A DNA stretch of 64,000 nucleotides from Ferrovibrio sp964218355 (GTDB taxonomy: Bacteria > Pseudomonadota > Alphaproteobacteria > Ferrovibrionales > Ferrovibrionaceae): assembly GCF_964218355.1 (NCBI RefSeq), contig NZ_CAXPMC010000021.1, forward strand, positions 124,001 to 188,000, given 5' to 3'. The notes below the pieces were generated by a model that worked only from the letters and a program-made list of their open reading frames with translations, was not told the origin of the DNA and searched no databases. Within the stretch, counting starts at the first letter, position 1. Each line of letters starts with the position of its first letter. This document shows, in pieces, positions 50,170-58,964 of the stretch. A program made the translations under genes and the position numbers.

Positions 50170-51234
50170 ATGACATCCGATCAGCCGATCGTGCAATCCG
50201 TGACCCGTTCGCCCATCAACCGCCGCACCTTCGGCGGCCTGTCCCTGCTCGCCCTCGCCGGCACCTCGGTGGCCACCGGCGCCCGGGCGGCAGCGCCGGA
50301 AATCGAGCTGAAAATGCAGTTCGCATCCGCCGACGGCACGCCCTGGAACGACATGGACCGGCGCTTCGCCGGCCAGCTCAAGGCGATTACGGGCGGCCGC
50401 GCCAAACTGACATTCTTTCCGCCCAACTCGGTGACGCCGTTCAAGGACTGGCTGCGGGCAACCGGCTCCGGGCTTCTCGATATCGGCTTCGTCTGGCATC
50501 CGGCGCTGCCGGGCAAGTTCCCGCAGCTCGAACTGTTCAGCCTGCCCGGACTTACGAAAAACCAGACCGTCGCCAGCGTGGTCTACTGGCGCCTGCGCGA
50601 GATTTTCCCCGAGATGGGAAATATCTTCAGCGACAGCGACAATGTCGTCGACCTCGCCACATTCGTCGCGATGGGCTCGCATCTGCATACCCGCACGCCG
50701 ATCCGCACGCTGGCTGACCTGAAGGGCAAGGTGCTGGCAGCCCAGGATTCGGCCGGCGTGCGGGTGATGGAAGCGCTGGGCGCCAGCGCCAGCGTCATGG
50801 TCGGGCCGGATGCCTATCTGGCCCTGCAGCGCGGTGCCGTCGACGGGGTATTGTGCGCCTGGGGATGGGTGAACAATTTCAAGCTCAACGAGGTGACGAC
50901 CTACCACACGCTGGTCAACCTCAACCCCGGCACCTACTCGACGGTCATGAACCGGGACACCCACAAGAAGCTGACCGAGCAGGAAAGGAAGCATCTCGCC
51001 GACCTTCTGCCCGTCTACTTCTTCAACAACACCACCGATGGCGCCGCGGCGGCGATGGCGGCGATCCCGCCGGACAATATCATCACGCTGTCGGCCGAGG
51101 ACCATGCGGCCCTTGCCACCAGGATGCGCCCGCTCTGGGACCAGTGGGTGCAGACCGCGAATGCGAAGGGCCTGCCGGGGCAGAAGATCCTCGACGAGGC
51201 CGTGCGCCTGCTGAAGCTCTACGATCAGAACTAG
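50170..51234 (+). CDS. TRAP transporter periplasmic receptor (DctP) with Tat-type signal
   Basis: A 354-residue DctP receptor. The N-terminus holds NRRTFGGLSLLALAG, a twin-arginine signal, ending near ARAAAPEIEL. The mature protein has LTFFPPNSVTPFKDWLRATG, ADLKGKVLAAQDSAGVRVME and LQRGAVDGVLCAWG, typical of the family though divergent from the Sec-exported receptor at 37894. Tat export suggests folding or cofactor loading before secretion. It pairs with the fused permease encoded 105 bases downstream. Confidence 0.9.
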   Translation: MTSDQPIVQSVTRSPINRRTFGGLSLLALAGTSVATGARAAAPEIELKMQFASADGTPWNDMDRRFAGQLKAITGGRAKLTFFPPNSVTPFKDWLRATGSGLLDIGFVWHPALPGKFPQLELFSLPGLTKNQTVASVVYWRLREIFPEMGNIFSDSDNVVDLATFVAMGSHLHTRTPIRTLADLKGKVLAAQDSAGVRVMEALGASASVMVGPDAYLALQRGAVDGVLCAWGWVNNFKLNEVTTYHTLVNLNPGTYSTVMNRDTHKKLTEQERKHLADLLPVYFFNNTTDGAAAAMAAIPPDNIITLSAEDHAALATRMRPLWDQWVQTANAKGLPGQKILDEAVRLLKLYDQN

Positions 51235-51339
51235 CCGGTGGATACCGCCGGCGAGGGTGCGCTGCACATGCCTCGCCGGCGGAAAGACCGATGAAACGCA
51301 CCGCGTGCGGCAGTACCGGGACATGGTGGTGAAGGCGTC

Positions 51340-53277
51340 ATGAGCACAGGCTTGAACAGGATTGATGCCGCGGTGCCGGCCGAGGGCGACAGGCCGGCAG
51401 GGGCGCCGTGGCGCGGCATCGCCTGGACCAACCGTGCCGCGCAGGTCCTGGGCGGCGGCGCCCTCGTGCTGATGATGGGCGTGACGGTGGCGGATGTCGT
51501 GCTGCGCAATCTCTTTTCGGTGGTCGTTCCCGGCAGCATGGAGATCAACGGCCTGCTGATGATCCTCGTCGCCCTGTCGACGCTGGGGGCGGTCGAACTG
51601 GCGCGCGGACATATCAGGGTCGACATGCTGCTGCAGCTGATGCCGGCGCAGGCACGCCTGCCGACCATGGCGGGCGGCCTGCTGCTGACCCTGGGAACGA
51701 TCGTGGTCACGGCATCGGAAATCCTGAAGGAAGCCTCTCTCCTGATGGAGGATTCGGTGGTCACCGGCGTGCTGAAAGTGCCGGAATGGCCCTTCGCCGT
51801 GGTCGCCGCGGTGTTCATGCTGCTCTTCGCGGTTGCGCTGCTGCTCAACCTGTCCGCCACGCTCAAGACCGTCGTTGCGCTTCGCGATCCGCGGGCGCTG
51901 GCGATCTGCCTGGCCTGGCTGCTGGCCGCTGCCGTCATTTTCTGCCTTGTCCTGTTTCCGCAGGCCCTGCCGTTCGAAATGTCGCGCGCCTCGCGCGGCC
52001 TTGTCAGCATCGCCCTGTGTTTCGTGCTGATCTTCCTCGGGGTCCATGTCGCGGCGGCAATGGCGCTGACGGCGCTGATCGGCATCAGTCTGCTGATCGG
52101 CGCCAAGGCCAGCCTGACCAGCATCGGCACCACGGCGCTGGACGTCGTCAGCGACCAGACATGGAGCGTTATCCCGCTGTTCACCTGGATGGGCCTGATC
52201 GTCGTCGCCTCGGGGTTTGCCGAGGACCTCTATCGCGCCGCCCATCGCTGGATCGGCCACCTGCCCGGCGGGCTTGCTTCGGCAAGCACGGTCTCCTGTG
52301 CCGGCCTGTCGTCGATTGTCGGCGATACGCTGTCCGGCGTCTACGCCATGGGATCCATCGCCCTGCCGCAGATGAAGAGCTACGGCTATGACATGAAGCT
52401 GGCGACCGCCTCGATTGCCTGCGCGGCCACCATCGGCGTGATGATCCCGCCCAGCCTGGCATTCATCGTCTATGGCATGATCACCGAAGTCTCGATCGGC
52501 AAGCTGTTTATGGCCGGCGTGCTGCCGGGCATCCTGTTTGCCGTCATTCTGGTTCTGCTGATCACGGTGAGAACCTGGATAAATCCGTCACTGGCACCAC
52601 GCGGCGAGACCAGCAGCTGGCGCGAGCGGATGCAGGCCAGTTCCGGCGTCTGGCCGGTGCTGGTGCTGATGCTGCTGGTCCTCGGCGGCATCTACACGGG
52701 TATCGTCACCCCCAATGAAGCCGGCGGCATTGGCGTCGCCGGGGCCCTGCTGATCTCCACGCTGACCCGGCGGCTCACCTGGCACGCCTTCTGGCGATCG
52801 ATCGAACAGACTCTGCGGCTGACGGCAGGCATTCTTCTGATCTTCCTGTTCGCCACCGCCTTCAGCCGCTTCATCGCCATCAGCGGGCTGACCCAGCAGA
52901 TTGCCGGCCTGGTGGCGGACCTGGAGCTCGGCCCGTACCAGCTGATCGGCGCCCTCCTGGTTTTCTACGTCGTCATCGGCATGTTCATGAATGCGCTGCC
53001 CGCCCTCGTGCTGACAGTCCCCCTCTTCTATCCGCTGGCGATGAATGCCGGTTTCGATCCGGTATGGTTCGGCGTCTTCGTCGTCATCATGGTCGAGCTC
53101 GGGGTCGTCACGCCGCCGATCGGGGTCAATGTCTTCGCGATCGCCTCGATGACAAAGGATGTGTCGATGTATGAGATCTTCCGCGGGGTCTTTCCCTTCT
53201 GGATTGCCTATTTCGCGCTGGTTCTGCTGATTATCGCCGTGCCGCAGATTGCGCTGTTCCTGCCATCGCTGATGTGA
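51340..53277 (+). CDS. TRAP transporter fused permease (DctQ-DctM)
   Basis: A 645-residue membrane protein joining both TRAP permease subunits. Residues ~20-190 are DctQ-like (MGVTVADVVLRNLF, ARGHIRVDMLLQL). Residues ~210-645 are DctM-like (SSIVGDTLSGVYAMG, IGVMIPPSLAFIVYGM, TPNEAGGIGVAGALL, GVVTPPIGVNVFAIASM). Fusions of this kind are common in the family. Its receptor is the preceding Tat-type DctP. Substrate is an unknown organic acid, perhaps handled by the amidohydrolase and the CoA-transferase that flank the set. Confidence 0.92.
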   Translation: MSTGLNRIDAAVPAEGDRPAGAPWRGIAWTNRAAQVLGGGALVLMMGVTVADVVLRNLFSVVVPGSMEINGLLMILVALSTLGAVELARGHIRVDMLLQLMPAQARLPTMAGGLLLTLGTIVVTASEILKEASLLMEDSVVTGVLKVPEWPFAVVAAVFMLLFAVALLLNLSATLKTVVALRDPRALAICLAWLLAAAVIFCLVLFPQALPFEMSRASRGLVSIALCFVLIFLGVHVAAAMALTALIGISLLIGAKASLTSIGTTALDVVSDQTWSVIPLFTWMGLIVVASGFAEDLYRAAHRWIGHLPGGLASASTVSCAGLSSIVGDTLSGVYAMGSIALPQMKSYGYDMKLATASIACAATIGVMIPPSLAFIVYGMITEVSIGKLFMAGVLPGILFAVILVLLITVRTWINPSLAPRGETSSWRERMQASSGVWPVLVLMLLVLGGIYTGIVTPNEAGGIGVAGALLISTLTRRLTWHAFWRSIEQTLRLTAGILLIFLFATAFSRFIAISGLTQQIAGLVADLELGPYQLIGALLVFYVVIGMFMNALPALVLTVPLFYPLAMNAGFDPVWFGVFVVIMVELGVVTPPIGVNVFAIASMTKDVSMYEIFRGVFPFWIAYFALVLLIIAVPQIALFLPSLM

Positions 53278-53406
53278 CGTCAAGATGACCCCCGACCTGC
53301 AGTCCGGCCCCATTCCGGCAATCTTCATCCCGCCGCGGATTCCGTCTCCGGCAATCATGCGGACCGGCCCCTGTCCGGTTTGTGCCGCCACCTGGGGGAA
53401 TTCGTG

Positions 53407-54570
53407 ATGCTGCCGCTTGAAGGTTTCCGGGTCCTCGACCTCACGCATGTGCTGGCAGGTCCCTGCGCAACCCATCATTTGCGCTGCCTGGGCGCCGAGG
53501 TGATCAAGATCGAGCGACCGGGCGCCGGCGACCCGATGCGTGCGCTTACGATGCAGCCGGAGCATGGCGGCCTGCCGCCGGGCTTCCGCGCGCTGAATGC
53601 CGGCAAGAAGTCGGTCGTCGTCGACCTTTCCGCGCCGGATGGCCGCGCCGCAATCCTGCGGCTTGCCGAGAACGCCGACGTCTTCGTCGAGAATTTTCGC
53701 CCCGGCGTAGCGCAACGCCTGGGGCTCGGCCCCGAGGATCTCCGCAGGGTTCGGCCGGACATCGTCTACTGCTCGATTTCGGGCTGGGGGCAGAGCGGCC
53801 CGAACAGCCGGTACGGAGCCTACGATCACGTCATCCAGGCCGCGACCGGAATGATGGCGCTGCAGGGCAGCCGCGAGGACGACGCTCCCGTGAAGGTCGG
53901 CTTCCCGGTCATCGACATCGCCACCGGCATCAGTGCCGCGGAGGCGATCCTGGCCGCCCTCATCCGGCGCCTGCGCGGCGATACCGGCCCGATCACGATC
54001 GATGTCGCGATGATCGATTCCGCGCTGGCCCTGATGTCCGGCCCTGCCGCCATGACGCTGGCCACCGGGCGCGCGCCGGAGCGCGTGGGCAACCGCGGGT
54101 TCGTCGGCAGCCCCGGCGCTGAGACTTTCGCAACGATGGATGGCCATATTTCGGTGGCCGCCAACACCATGGGACAGTTCGCGACGCTGTGCCGGCTGCT
54201 CGGCCGGCCGGAACTGGCAGCAGCGCCATTCGTGCCGGCCGGACTCGCGGCGGGCGACTTCCTCGCCAATGTTGCCAGCGAGCCGCTGCGCATCAAGCTG
54301 GCGCAGGCTTTCGCTGCCGCGAATGCGAGCGAACTGGAAACCGCGCTGAACGCTGCCGGTGTGCCGGCTGCCAGGGTGCGCGATCTCGCGGAGTATCTGC
54401 GCGACCTCTATCCTGCCACACCCGGGATCGGCACGGATGGCGAGCCCGTTGCGCTCGGCCCCGCATTCCGCTGGCGAGAGGGACAGAAGCCGGACCTGCC
54501 GCCGGCGCCACGGCTCGGTGCGGACACCCCGTCGGTCATTGCAGACGGGCAGACAGCGCCGGCGCCATGA
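53407..54570 (+). CDS. Class III CoA-transferase (CaiB/BaiF family)
   Basis: A 387-residue class III CoA-transferase: GFRVLDLTHVLAGPCATHHL, LGAEVIKIERPGAGDPMR, NAGKKSVVVDLS, and YGAYDHVIQAATG with the catalytic Asp. The ATG at 53407 follows GGGGGAATTC; the frame is open 27 bases further upstream. It probably loads CoA onto the acid imported by the adjacent TRAP system. It is related at family level only to the enzyme at 31233. Confidence 0.9.
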   Translation: MLPLEGFRVLDLTHVLAGPCATHHLRCLGAEVIKIERPGAGDPMRALTMQPEHGGLPPGFRALNAGKKSVVVDLSAPDGRAAILRLAENADVFVENFRPGVAQRLGLGPEDLRRVRPDIVYCSISGWGQSGPNSRYGAYDHVIQAATGMMALQGSREDDAPVKVGFPVIDIATGISAAEAILAALIRRLRGDTGPITIDVAMIDSALALMSGPAAMTLATGRAPERVGNRGFVGSPGAETFATMDGHISVAANTMGQFATLCRLLGRPELAAAPFVPAGLAAGDFLANVASEPLRIKLAQAFAAANASELETALNAAGVPAARVRDLAEYLRDLYPATPGIGTDGEPVALGPAFRWREGQKPDLPPAPRLGADTPSVIADGQTAPAP

Positions 54571-54788
54571 CGCGCCCCGGGCCGGTTCCCTCGTCTGCAC
54601 CGGCCTGCCCTGACAATTTACTCCGCAGAATGCCAATTTCCGCCAAGACGCCGCGACCTGGCACGGACATACTTCTCACGGCTGCACTTCTTCCGCACCG
54701 GACGGGTTGATCTCGTGCGCCCGCCGGCGCATAGGACAGGACAGCCACCGACGCATGGCGCCATCGCGAACGACAGAGTGGAAGAAAG

Positions 54789-55877
54789 ATGAGCAAGCCC
54801 ACCCTTGATGTGACACCGCATCCACAGCCGGCCGGCGCGGCCGAGCGCGCGGCGCTCATGCAGAATCCGGCTTTCGGCCACGTCTTCACCGACCACATGA
54901 TCACGCTACGGCATTCGGCGGAGCGCGGCTGGCATGACTGGCGTCTGGAGCCGCGGCACGCCTTCGATCTCGATCCGGGCACCCTGTCGCTGCATTATGC
55001 ACAGGAAATCTTCGAGGGCCTGAAAGCCTACCGGCTGCCCGACGGGGGCGCCACGCTGTTCCGCCCCGATGCCAATGCACGCCGCTTCCGCGCCTCGGCC
55101 GAGCGGCTGGCAATGCCGCTGCTGCCGGAAGAGATCTTCACCGGCTCCGTCCGCGCCCTGGTGGATGCCGACCGCGACTGGATCCCGAGTGCCGAGGGCG
55201 CCTCGCTCTACCTGCGGCCCTTTATGATCGGGACCGAGGTGGCGCTGCCGCCGGAGCCATCGGCCGCCCATCTTTTCTGCGTCATCGCCTCGCCGGTGGC
55301 CGCCTATTTCAAGGGCGGCGCGGCCGGTGTGACCCTGTGGGTCTCCGAGACCTATACGCGGGCGGCACCCGGCGGGACCGGTGCGGCGAAATGCGGCGGC
55401 AACTATGCCGCCAGTCTGGTCGCCCAGGCCGAGGGCCGGCGCGAGGGCTGCGACCAGGTGGTGTTCCTCGATGCGGTCGAACGGCGCTGGGTCGAGGAAC
55501 TCGGGGGCATGAATGTCTTTTTCGTCTTCGACGACGGCTCGCTGCAGACACCGCCGCTGACCGGCACCATCCTGCCCGGCATTACCCGCGATTCCCTGAT
55601 CACCCTGGCGCGCGGCATGGGCCTTGCCGTACGCGAGGAACCCTATGCCATCGACCAGTGGCAGGCCGATGCGCAGAGCGGCCGCCTGCGCGAGGCCTTT
55701 GCCTGTGGTACGGCGGCCGTGGTCACGCCGATCGGCCGCGTGAAGGGTGCCCGGCACGGTTTTGTCATCGGCAATGGCGAAGCCGGCCCGGCGGCCGCAC
55801 GGCTGAAGGCGGCGCTGACCGATATCCAGTTCGGCCGCGCAGCCGACCCGCATGGCTGGCTCGACCGCCTGCCCTGA
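54789..55877 (+). CDS. ilvE: Branched-chain amino acid aminotransferase
   Basis: A 362-residue class IV PLP aminotransferase in the longer BCAT form. LHYAQEIFEGLKAYR, LYLRPFMIGTE, and GGTGAAKCGGNYAASL carry the PLP lysine and phosphate-binding surroundings, with VEELGGMNVFFVF and GTAAVVTPIG further on. It transfers the amino group of Val, Leu or Ile to 2-oxoglutarate. It stands alone, 218 bases after the CoA-transferase and before hrcA, and looks like a housekeeping gene. Within the class, D-amino acid aminotransferase is unlikely given the length and motifs. Confidence 0.92.
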   Translation: MSKPTLDVTPHPQPAGAAERAALMQNPAFGHVFTDHMITLRHSAERGWHDWRLEPRHAFDLDPGTLSLHYAQEIFEGLKAYRLPDGGATLFRPDANARRFRASAERLAMPLLPEEIFTGSVRALVDADRDWIPSAEGASLYLRPFMIGTEVALPPEPSAAHLFCVIASPVAAYFKGGAAGVTLWVSETYTRAAPGGTGAAKCGGNYAASLVAQAEGRREGCDQVVFLDAVERRWVEELGGMNVFFVFDDGSLQTPPLTGTILPGITRDSLITLARGMGLAVREEPYAIDQWQADAQSGRLREAFACGTAAVVTPIGRVKGARHGFVIGNGEAGPAAARLKAALTDIQFGRAADPHGWLDRLP

Positions 55878-56015
55878 CCCGGCCGCGAAGGAGGGGGATT
55901 GCGGCTCTGGCCGGGCCGGAACCCGGTATATCACCCCCTTGCCAGGAAAACTCCGTGCACCGCCGGCTGCCCGTCGGCATTGACGCCGCCCCGATGGATT
56001 CTTAATTCTGTGTCC

Positions 56016-57050
56016 ATGATCCAGGAAATGAGCCAGCGCAGCCGCGAAATCCTGCGGCTGGTGGTCGAAACCTACATGGCCACCGGCGAACCGGTCGGCT
56101 CGCGCCTGCTGTCGAAAAAGCTGGAACACAAGCTGTCGCCGGCCAGTATCCGCAACACCATGGCGGACCTTGAGGAATCGGGCCTGCTGTATGCGCCGCA
56201 TACCTCGGCCGGCCGGCTGCCCACCGAAAGCGGCCTGCGGCTGTTCGTCGACGGCCTGCTGCAGGTCGGTGACCTGACCCAGGATGAGCGCAGCTCGATC
56301 GAGGGTCGCTGCGCCGCATCGGGTCGCGGTTTTCAGGACATCCTCACCGAGGCCACCACGGTCCTGTCCGGCCTGTCGGGCCATGCCGGCCTCGTGGTCG
56401 CGCCCAAGGTCGACGCGCCGCTGCGCCATGTGGAATTCGTGCCGGTCGGACCGGGCCGCGCCCTCGTTGTGCTGGTCTCCGAATCCGGCCAGGTCGAGAA
56501 CCGCATGGTCGATCTGCCGATGGCGATGACCGGCTCGACGCTGGCCGAAGCCGGCGAGTTTCTCTCGAAGCGCCTGAAGGGCCGCACCATGGCCGAAGCG
56601 CGCGACCAGATCCTGCTGGAACTGACGGCGCAGCGGGCCGAACTGGACCAGCTGGCCGCCCGGGTGGTCGAGGCCGGTCTCGCGATCTGGGGCGGCGAGC
56701 CCGGGCGCGGCACCCTGATCGTGCGCGGCAGCGCCAGCCTGCTCGACGATGTCTCCGCGCTGGCCGATCTCGAACGCATCCGCAGCCTGATGGGCGAGCT
56801 GGAAAATGCCGAGGAGATGCTGCGGCTGATTGAACTGACCCAGGGCAGCGAGGGCGTGCGCATCTTCATCGGCTCGGAGAACACCCTGTTTCGCCGCGCC
56901 GGCTGTTCGCTGATCGTGGCGCCGCTGCAGAACCAGCAGCAGCGAATTCTCGGCGCCATCGGCGTGATCGGCCCGACCCGGATGAATTATGCCCGGGTGG
57001 TGCCGATGGTGGATTTCACCGCCCAGGTGGTCGGCCGCCTGCTCGGCTGA
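56016..57050 (+). CDS. hrcA: Heat-inducible transcriptional repressor HrcA
   Basis: A 344-residue HrcA. The winged-helix start has SQRSREILRLVVETYMATGE, PVGSRLLSKKL, SPASIRNTMADLEE and LYAPHTSAGRLPTE. The C-terminal part has RIFIGSENTLF and GAIGVIGPTRMNYARVVPMV. HrcA represses chaperone genes by binding CIRCE elements, helped by GroEL. No CIRCE inverted repeat was seen in this window, so targets such as groESL are presumably elsewhere. ATG at 56016 is used; an ATG at 56028 is possible. Followed by grpE in the usual order. Confidence 0.95.
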   Translation: MIQEMSQRSREILRLVVETYMATGEPVGSRLLSKKLEHKLSPASIRNTMADLEESGLLYAPHTSAGRLPTESGLRLFVDGLLQVGDLTQDERSSIEGRCAASGRGFQDILTEATTVLSGLSGHAGLVVAPKVDAPLRHVEFVPVGPGRALVVLVSESGQVENRMVDLPMAMTGSTLAEAGEFLSKRLKGRTMAEARDQILLELTAQRAELDQLAARVVEAGLAIWGGEPGRGTLIVRGSASLLDDVSALADLERIRSLMGELENAEEMLRLIELTQGSEGVRIFIGSENTLFRRAGCSLIVAPLQNQQQRILGAIGVIGPTRMNYARVVPMVDFTAQVVGRLLG

Positions 57051-57155
57051 CCGGCCGAAAAATCCGGCACTTCCGGCAGGAATGGGCGGAAATCCGCCGC
57101 CCCCCCTTTCATTTTGCGGCCCCGATCCGTATATGCAGGGCGCAACGAGGACGTG

Positions 57156-57755
57156 ATGACCCAGAACGAGACCCAGAATACCGCGACCGAAACCGAAGCC
57201 GCGCCCCCGGCCCAGACCGATGCCGCCGAACCGGCCGCCCTGCTGGCCGCCGCGCAGGAGGAGGTCACCGCGCTGAAGGACCGGCTGCTGCGCGAGGCGG
57301 CCGACAAGGAAAATCTGCGCAAGCGCCTCGAGCGCGAGAAGGAAGATGCCGCGAAATTCGCCGCCGGCCGGTTTGCCCGCGACATCCTGACCGTCGCCGA
57401 CAATCTGCGCCGCGCTGTCGAATCCGCACCCAAGCCCGCCGAAGGCGCCGCCGAAAGCGATCCCGTCCATGGCCTGATCGCCGGCGTCGAGGCGACCGAG
57501 CGCGAACTGCTTGGCGTGTTCGAGCGGCACGGGATCGCCCGCATCGAACCGAAGAACGAGAAATTCGACCCCAACCTGCATCAGGCGATGTTCGAGGTGG
57601 AAGATGCCACCGTGCCGGCCGGTACCGTCGTGCAGGTGATTGCCGCCGGCTATGTCCAGCATGGCCGCCTGCTGCGTGCCGCCATGGTTGGCGTCTCCAA
57701 GGGCGGCCCGCAGGACGAGCTGCAGCCAGGCGCGGCGGTCAACACGCAGGCTTGA
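57156..57755 (+). CDS. grpE: Nucleotide exchange factor GrpE
   Basis: A 199-residue GrpE. A low-complexity Ala/Glu/Thr N-terminus leads into the long coiled coil (LKDRLLREAADKENLRKRLE), then FARDILTVADNLRRA and VEATERELLGVFERHGI, and the C-terminal beta domain (FDPNLHQAMFEVED, GYVQHGRLLRAAMVGVSK). It releases ADP from DnaK. ATG at 57156 follows GAGGACG. It lies 105 bases after hrcA; dnaK is 3.3 kb away, separated by three unrelated genes. Confidence 0.95.
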   Translation: MTQNETQNTATETEAAPPAQTDAAEPAALLAAAQEEVTALKDRLLREAADKENLRKRLEREKEDAAKFAAGRFARDILTVADNLRRAVESAPKPAEGAAESDPVHGLIAGVEATERELLGVFERHGIARIEPKNEKFDPNLHQAMFEVEDATVPAGTVVQVIAAGYVQHGRLLRAAMVGVSKGGPQDELQPGAAVNTQA

Positions 57756-57827
57756 TCCGTCACAGCCCCGCGTTAGCTTGCGGACAGGACGCCGCCTGCC
57801 GGCGCAGCATCAGCCGGAGTGACGCCC

Positions 57828-58844
57828 ATGCCGCTGTTTTCCGTTCTCGACCTCGCGCCGGTGCCCCAGGGTTTCGTGCCGGGCGATGCCCTGCGCAACA
57901 CCCTCGATCTTGCCCGTCATGCCGACGCCTGGGGGTATAATCGTTACTGGCTGGCCGAACACCACAACATGATCGGCATCGCCAGCGCCGCCACTGCGGT
58001 GGTGATCGGGCAGGTTGCCGCCGTCACCGGCCGCATCCGCGTCGGTTCCGGTGGCATCATGCTGCCAAATCATTCGCCGCTGGTGATCGCCGAACAGTTC
58101 GGCACGCTGGAGGCGCTGTATCCCGGCCGCATCGACCTCGGGCTGGGCCGGGCGCCCGGCACCGACCAGATGACCCTGCGTGCCCTGCGCCGCGACCCGG
58201 CCGCGGCCGACCGCTTTCCGCAGGATGTGCAGGAACTGCAGGCCCTGCTGGCCCCGATCGAACCCGGGCAGAAACTGCGCGCCGTGCCCGGCGGCGGTTC
58301 CAGAGTGCCGCTGTGGATTCTCGGATCCAGCCTGTTCGGCGCCCAGCTGGCCGCCATTCTCGGCCTGCCCTATGCCTTCGCCTCGCATTTCGCGCCCGAA
58401 GCCCTGATGCCGGCCCTGGAAACCTACCGGTCGCGGTTCGAGCCGTCGGAGCAGCAGGCGAAGCCCCATGCCATGGTCGGCGTGAACGTGATCGCCGCCG
58501 AGACCGATGCCGAGGCCCGGCGGCTGTTCACCTCGGCACAGCAGGCCTTCACCAACATGTTCCGTGGCACCCGCGGCCTGCTGCCGCCGCCGATCGACGA
58601 TATCGAGACCTACTGGACCCCGGCGGAAAAGGCCCAGGCCTCGGGCATGCTGGCCTGTTCCTTCGTGGGCGCGGCCGAGACGGTGCGCGCCGGCCTCGCC
58701 CGCTTCATCGCGCAGACCGGCGCCGACGAGATCATGGTTGCTGCCGCGATCCACGACCACGCCGCCAGGTTGCGGTCCTACGAGATTCTGGCCGGGGTGG
58801 CGACGGCTTTGGGCACTCCGCTGCGGGCAGCCCAAACCGCCTGA
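57828..58844 (+). CDS. LLM-class flavin-dependent oxidoreductase (MsnO8-like)
   Basis: A 338-residue luciferase-like TIM-barrel protein: FSVLDLAPVPQGF, YWLAEHHNM, VGSGGIMLPNHSPLVIAEQF and IDLGLGRAPGTDQ. This pattern is typical of the MsnO8/bacterial-luciferase-like group that uses reduced FMN. Physiological substrate unknown. ATG at 57828 follows CGGAG. It lies 73 bases past grpE and may be co-transcribed. Confidence 0.9.
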   Translation: MPLFSVLDLAPVPQGFVPGDALRNTLDLARHADAWGYNRYWLAEHHNMIGIASAATAVVIGQVAAVTGRIRVGSGGIMLPNHSPLVIAEQFGTLEALYPGRIDLGLGRAPGTDQMTLRALRRDPAAADRFPQDVQELQALLAPIEPGQKLRAVPGGGSRVPLWILGSSLFGAQLAAILGLPYAFASHFAPEALMPALETYRSRFEPSEQQAKPHAMVGVNVIAAETDAEARRLFTSAQQAFTNMFRGTRGLLPPPIDDIETYWTPAEKAQASGMLACSFVGAAETVRAGLARFIAQTGADEIMVAAAIHDHAARLRSYEILAGVATALGTPLRAAQTA

Positions 58845-58964
58845 CGCGAAAGGCGAATTTCGCCACATTTGTTCGCCCGACATTTCGCGGCAGACATCCG
58901 TTTCTGTCAAAAAACTGCAACCCCGACCGCGGATAGTCAGCCGTCGGAAAATGAGGGGTCCGCG

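Noticed and set aside
50128..52260. Long antisense frame over the TRAP receptor and permease
   Set aside because: Asp/His/Gln/Arg-rich translation typical of a shadow of membrane-protein codons; no recognisable domain.
55878..57155. CIRCE element or heat-shock promoter near hrcA/grpE
   Set aside because: No TTAGCACTC-N9-GAGTGCTAA repeat is visible. A CCGTATAT stretch at 57127-57134 before grpE is suggestive of a heat-shock -10 but lacks a convincing -35.
54906..57662. Long antisense frame across ilvE, hrcA and grpE
   Set aside because: The opposite strand carries three well-matched genes with ribosome sites; the antisense translation is His/Gln/Gly-rich filler.
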